From positions 887 through 16,029 of the forward strand of contig DEWI01000104.1 of the NCBI GenBank assembly GCA_002363575.1: DNA of 15,143 bases, given 5' to 3'. The notes beneath the pieces were generated by a model that saw nothing but the letters and a program-made list of their open reading frames with translations, did not search any database and was not told where the DNA came from. The stretch is from Verrucomicrobia bacterium UBA3214. GTDB taxonomy: Bacteria; Verrucomicrobiota; Kiritimatiellia; RFP12; UBA1067. Positions 13,807 to 15,143 of the stretch are shown here, in pieces; position 1 is the stretch's first letter, and each line of letters opens with the position of its first letter. A program made the translations under genes and the position numbers.

Positions 13807-14616
13807 TTATTCAGCGAGAGGCGATGGGAATACTACCGAGTAGGCTGTGCTAGGCGAATAAATCCAAAGACCTTCACCTGCAGCAACCTCGACATCGTTA
13901 TAGTCCTCGCTTGCTTCGTCATTGTACCATCCGTAATAAGTTTCCTCATCAACAGTTACATCAAGCCAATAGTAGGTGGTACCGCCGACACCAAAACCAT
14001 TGAGTTTCTTTGCTTGAATTTCAAAGTCCGCATAGCCATCTTCCTTATTGTAGCCGCTAATGGCAATATCACCCAATGTCAGAGTCGAAGGCATGGGGTT
14101 GGAGACCATCTTTGCCTGATTGCCACCGCGAAGTGCTACGGCAATAGATGTCTTCGGAACAGCACCAGCACTCTGAATGGAAATTGCTGTGCTAGGCGAA
14201 TAAACCCAAAGGCCCTCGCCTGGTAGAAGTTCGAGGTCATTGTAGTCTACACTCGCTTCATCGTTATACCAACCTTTATATGTTTCTTCATCAACTGTTA
14301 TGTCTATCCAGTAGTATGTGGTGCCGCCAACACCAAAACCATTGAGCTGCTTCGCCTGAATCTCGAAGTCAGCATATCCCTCCGTCGTGTCGTAGCCAAC
14401 AGCGGTGAGATCGCCAAGTGTGAGTTCTGAGCCATCAACATTGATGAAGCATCCGCCAACGCCCGCCGCCTGATTGCCGCCACGGAGTGCAGCACCCGCA
14501 TAGCCGACGACATCGCTGGATACGACGTCGCCAAACGCCACTGCCGCACTCTGCAAAGGAGGTAGAGGGGGCGGCTGTAAAGGGGGCGAAAAAGGTGGCT
14601 GAATGGGTGACAGCAC
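13807..14616 (-). CDS. Two-repeat surface-type protein, cassette B, no signal peptide
   Basis: A homolog of cassette A in the opposite direction, with ~245 residues from VAFGDVVSSDVVGY onward. Two repeats each contain EGYADFEIQAK, NGFGVGGTTYYW, TVDEETYxGWYNDEAS, DYND and GEGLWxYSPST; the end SVVFPSPL is shared with A. Upstream of SAAVAFG the frame reads back only through a proline-rich stretch from a GTG at 14616 (pyrimidine-rich DNA, no hydrophobic segment, no ribosome-binding site), so it probably lacks a real start and signal peptide. It retains 22 nt in common with the signal-peptide-bearing gene at 15122-15143. Best read as a silent cassette; expression after inversion of the adjacent promoter segment would join it to a signal peptide in frame. 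Confidence 0.65.
   Translation of the reverse strand: MLSPIQPPFSPPLQPPPLPPLQSAAVAFGDVVSSDVVGYAGAALRGGNQAAGVGGCFINVDGSELTLGDLTAVGYDTTEGYADFEIQAKQLNGFGVGGTTYYWIDITVDEETYKGWYNDEASVDYNDLELLPGEGLWVYSPSTAISIQSAGAVPKTSIAVALRGGNQAKMVSNPMPSTLTLGDIAISGYNKEDGYADFEIQAKKLNGFGVGGTTYYWLDVTVDEETYYGWYNDEASEDYNDVEVAAGEGLWIYSPSTAYSVVFPSPLAE
14513..14549 (-). repeat. Junction block, copy B (left inverted arm)
   Basis: The minus strand carries the 30-nt block (14542-14513) identical to copy A, plus 7 upstream nt (GTGCGGC) shared with copy C. Positions 14528-14549 are the exact inverse complement of 15122-15143, at least 22 bp; homology beyond the right window edge cannot be seen. Confidence 0.9.
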
Positions 14617-14868
14617 ACGAAGCTTGAGGGAGCGAAAATGACGCGCGAGGGGTTGTCAAGGGGCGTTGGCCGCTCGACGCAGGCTTGGGTGGGAGTGCCT
14701 ACGGGTGGTTTGACAGCCGAGCGAAGGTTGAGCGCAAGGATGCACCGAGCAATGAAAATTCGCAAAAAAACCAATAAATACAGGGGTTTCGACGTATGGG
14801 AGGTCGTGGGTGTGCATTGTCGAATTTATAGCAAATTGCCACCCCAAAAAAATAGTTAAAATTCGCTA

Positions 14869-14898
14869 TTGACCTCAACCCCGAAAATTTGCTACGAT
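14869..14898 (+). promoter_or_regulatory. Promoter of the right-edge surface gene
   Basis: TTGACC (14869-14874), an 18-bp spacer and TACGAT (14893-14898) preceded by TGC, giving an extended -10 TGCTACGAT. Predicted start about 14905. It reads toward the signal-peptide gene at 15085. An inverted 9-bp repeat TAGCAAATT/AATTTGCTA (14829-14837 and 14886-14894) partly overlaps it, the left arm resembling a minus-strand extended -10 (TGCTATAAA). Confidence 0.6.
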
Positions 14899-14904
14899 AT
14901 GCAC

Positions 14905-15084
14905 CGAGCGATGGAATAGGTGGATAGTATACATGGTGTATGCTGGCGACCTTGACCGGGTACTCAAATGCTGAAGGATGAAACGAGACCGAGTTTTAGG
15001 CGATCCGGGAATCGCACGGCGAGGTTAAGGAGTAAAACGGAAGCGGCTAATTCTGCCCTGGGAGGCAGAGGAAGCGAGGTAAAA
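14905..15084 (+). ncRNA. Structured 5' leader (hypothetical cis-acting RNA)
   Basis: About 180 nt between predicted start and ATG. Possible pairings: 14927-14933 with 14937-14943 (7 bp, one wobble); CCTTGACC (14950-14957) with GGTTAAGG (15023-15030), enclosing GGT-A-CTC/GAGACC (14959-14965 with 14985-14990) and the hairpin GCGAT-CCGGGA-ATCGC (15000-15015); then TCTGCC-CTGGGA-GGCAGA (15052-15069) just before GAGG (15076-15079). Two hairpins share the hexaloop CYGGGA. No known riboswitch class is recognised. Confidence 0.35.
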
Positions 15085-15143
15085 ATGAAGAAACTAACGA
15101 TTGGTGCCATTTCTGCACTCTGTGCGGCAGTGGCGTTTGGCGA
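15085..15143 (+). CDS. Surface-type protein with signal peptide (partial, right edge)
   Basis: ATG at 15085, 5 nt after GAGG, starts MKKLTIGAISALCAAVAFG, a typical Sec signal peptide (two Lys, hydrophobic core, small residues AVA/AFG at the end). The last visible bases enter the VAFGD sequence at which cassettes A and B begin, with 22 nt identical to B. The gene should therefore encode the third family member, the only one in this window with a promoter, leader, ribosome-binding site and signal peptide. The rest lies beyond the window. Confidence 0.75.
   Translation, partial: MKKLTIGAISALCAAVAFG
15122..15143 (+). repeat. Junction block, copy C (right inverted arm, cut by edge)
   Basis: GTGCGGCAGTGGCGTTTGGC and the next two bases equal the reverse complement of 14528-14549. 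The final 15 nt equal the start of copy A (11747-11761). The arm runs off the window, so its true length is unknown. Confidence 0.88.

Larger units (their letters stand above)
14617..15084 (+). promoter_or_regulatory. Non-coding promoter/leader segment between divergent surface genes
   Basis: No gene is recognised here. The segment contains a promoter at 14869-14898, a leader with several potential hairpins, G-rich runs close to its left boundary (GGGGG at 14567-14571 and 14582-14586, just outside), and a direct repeat ATGCACCGAGC at 14740-14750 and 14899-14909 (159 bp apart). Together with the signal-peptide codons it forms the ~570 bp interval between the inverted arms. Confidence 0.5.

Noticed and set aside
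11691..14616. Classical integron with attC cassettes
   Set aside because: The recombinase lacks the expected integron arrangement (divergent intI, attI) and cassettes are two-gene units in opposite directions; no attC-like sites with RYYYAAC/GTTRRRY cores were seen.
11691..15143. Diversity-generating retroelement behind the surface-protein variation
   Set aside because: No reverse transcriptase or template/variable repeat pair with adenine-specific changes is visible; differences are not limited to A sites.

Overview
The window looks like a fragment from a high-GC Gram-negative bacterium. The best guess is the Planctomycetes-Verrucomicrobia group, close to Kiritimatiellota: two proteins carry short PEP-CTERM tails (VPEPTSG, a hydrophobic helix, then RRRRA or KRKRA), an LA_2272-type surface repeat protein is present, and GatC/GatA are encoded without GatB beside them. 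The taxonomic placement is inference.

Positions 1-8806 are a dense housekeeping block of strong GC bias. From left to right: an NAD(P)H-hydrate dehydratase gene running off the left edge (minus strand), a divergent promoter region, gatC, gatA and a cyclophilin (the last two overlap by ATGA), a secreted LA_2272-repeat protein with its own promoter, a DUF1015 protein, a DUF2062 membrane protein overlapping a small GGQ release-factor-like protein, a metallophosphoesterase fused to a membrane anchor, folE (GTP cyclohydrolase I) and a phosphoglycolate-phosphatase-like HAD hydrolase.

Positions 8807-10746 are an eroded accessory zone: an array of 22-bp tandem repeats with palindromic cores, a minus-strand terminator, a perfect 17-bp-stem hairpin, a broken DUF4160-DUF2442 pair, and a charged mobile-element-like gene that has lost its start and carries an in-frame stop.

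Positions 10747-15143 are visibly less GC-rich and contain the most interesting locus. A tyrosine-recombinase-family gene is followed by two paralogous two-gene units facing each other tail to tail around a shared terminator. Each unit encodes a two-repeat surface-type protein WITHOUT a signal peptide plus a PEP-CTERM protein WITH one. At the right edge a third gene starts with a promoter, a folded-looking 5' leader and a normal signal peptide, and then enters the same sequence where the two signal-less copies begin. A 30-nt block is identical in the two signal-less genes, and its first 15 nt are also the last bases visible in the third. Between the second copy and the third gene this block lies in inverted orientation (at least 22 bp identical), flanking about 570 bp that hold the promoter, leader and signal peptide. 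I propose a phase- or antigenic-variation locus in which inversion or recombination at the signal-peptide/mature-domain junction switches which surface protein is expressed and exported, possibly by the neighbouring recombinase. This is a hypothesis from sequence layout; the third gene is cut by the window edge.
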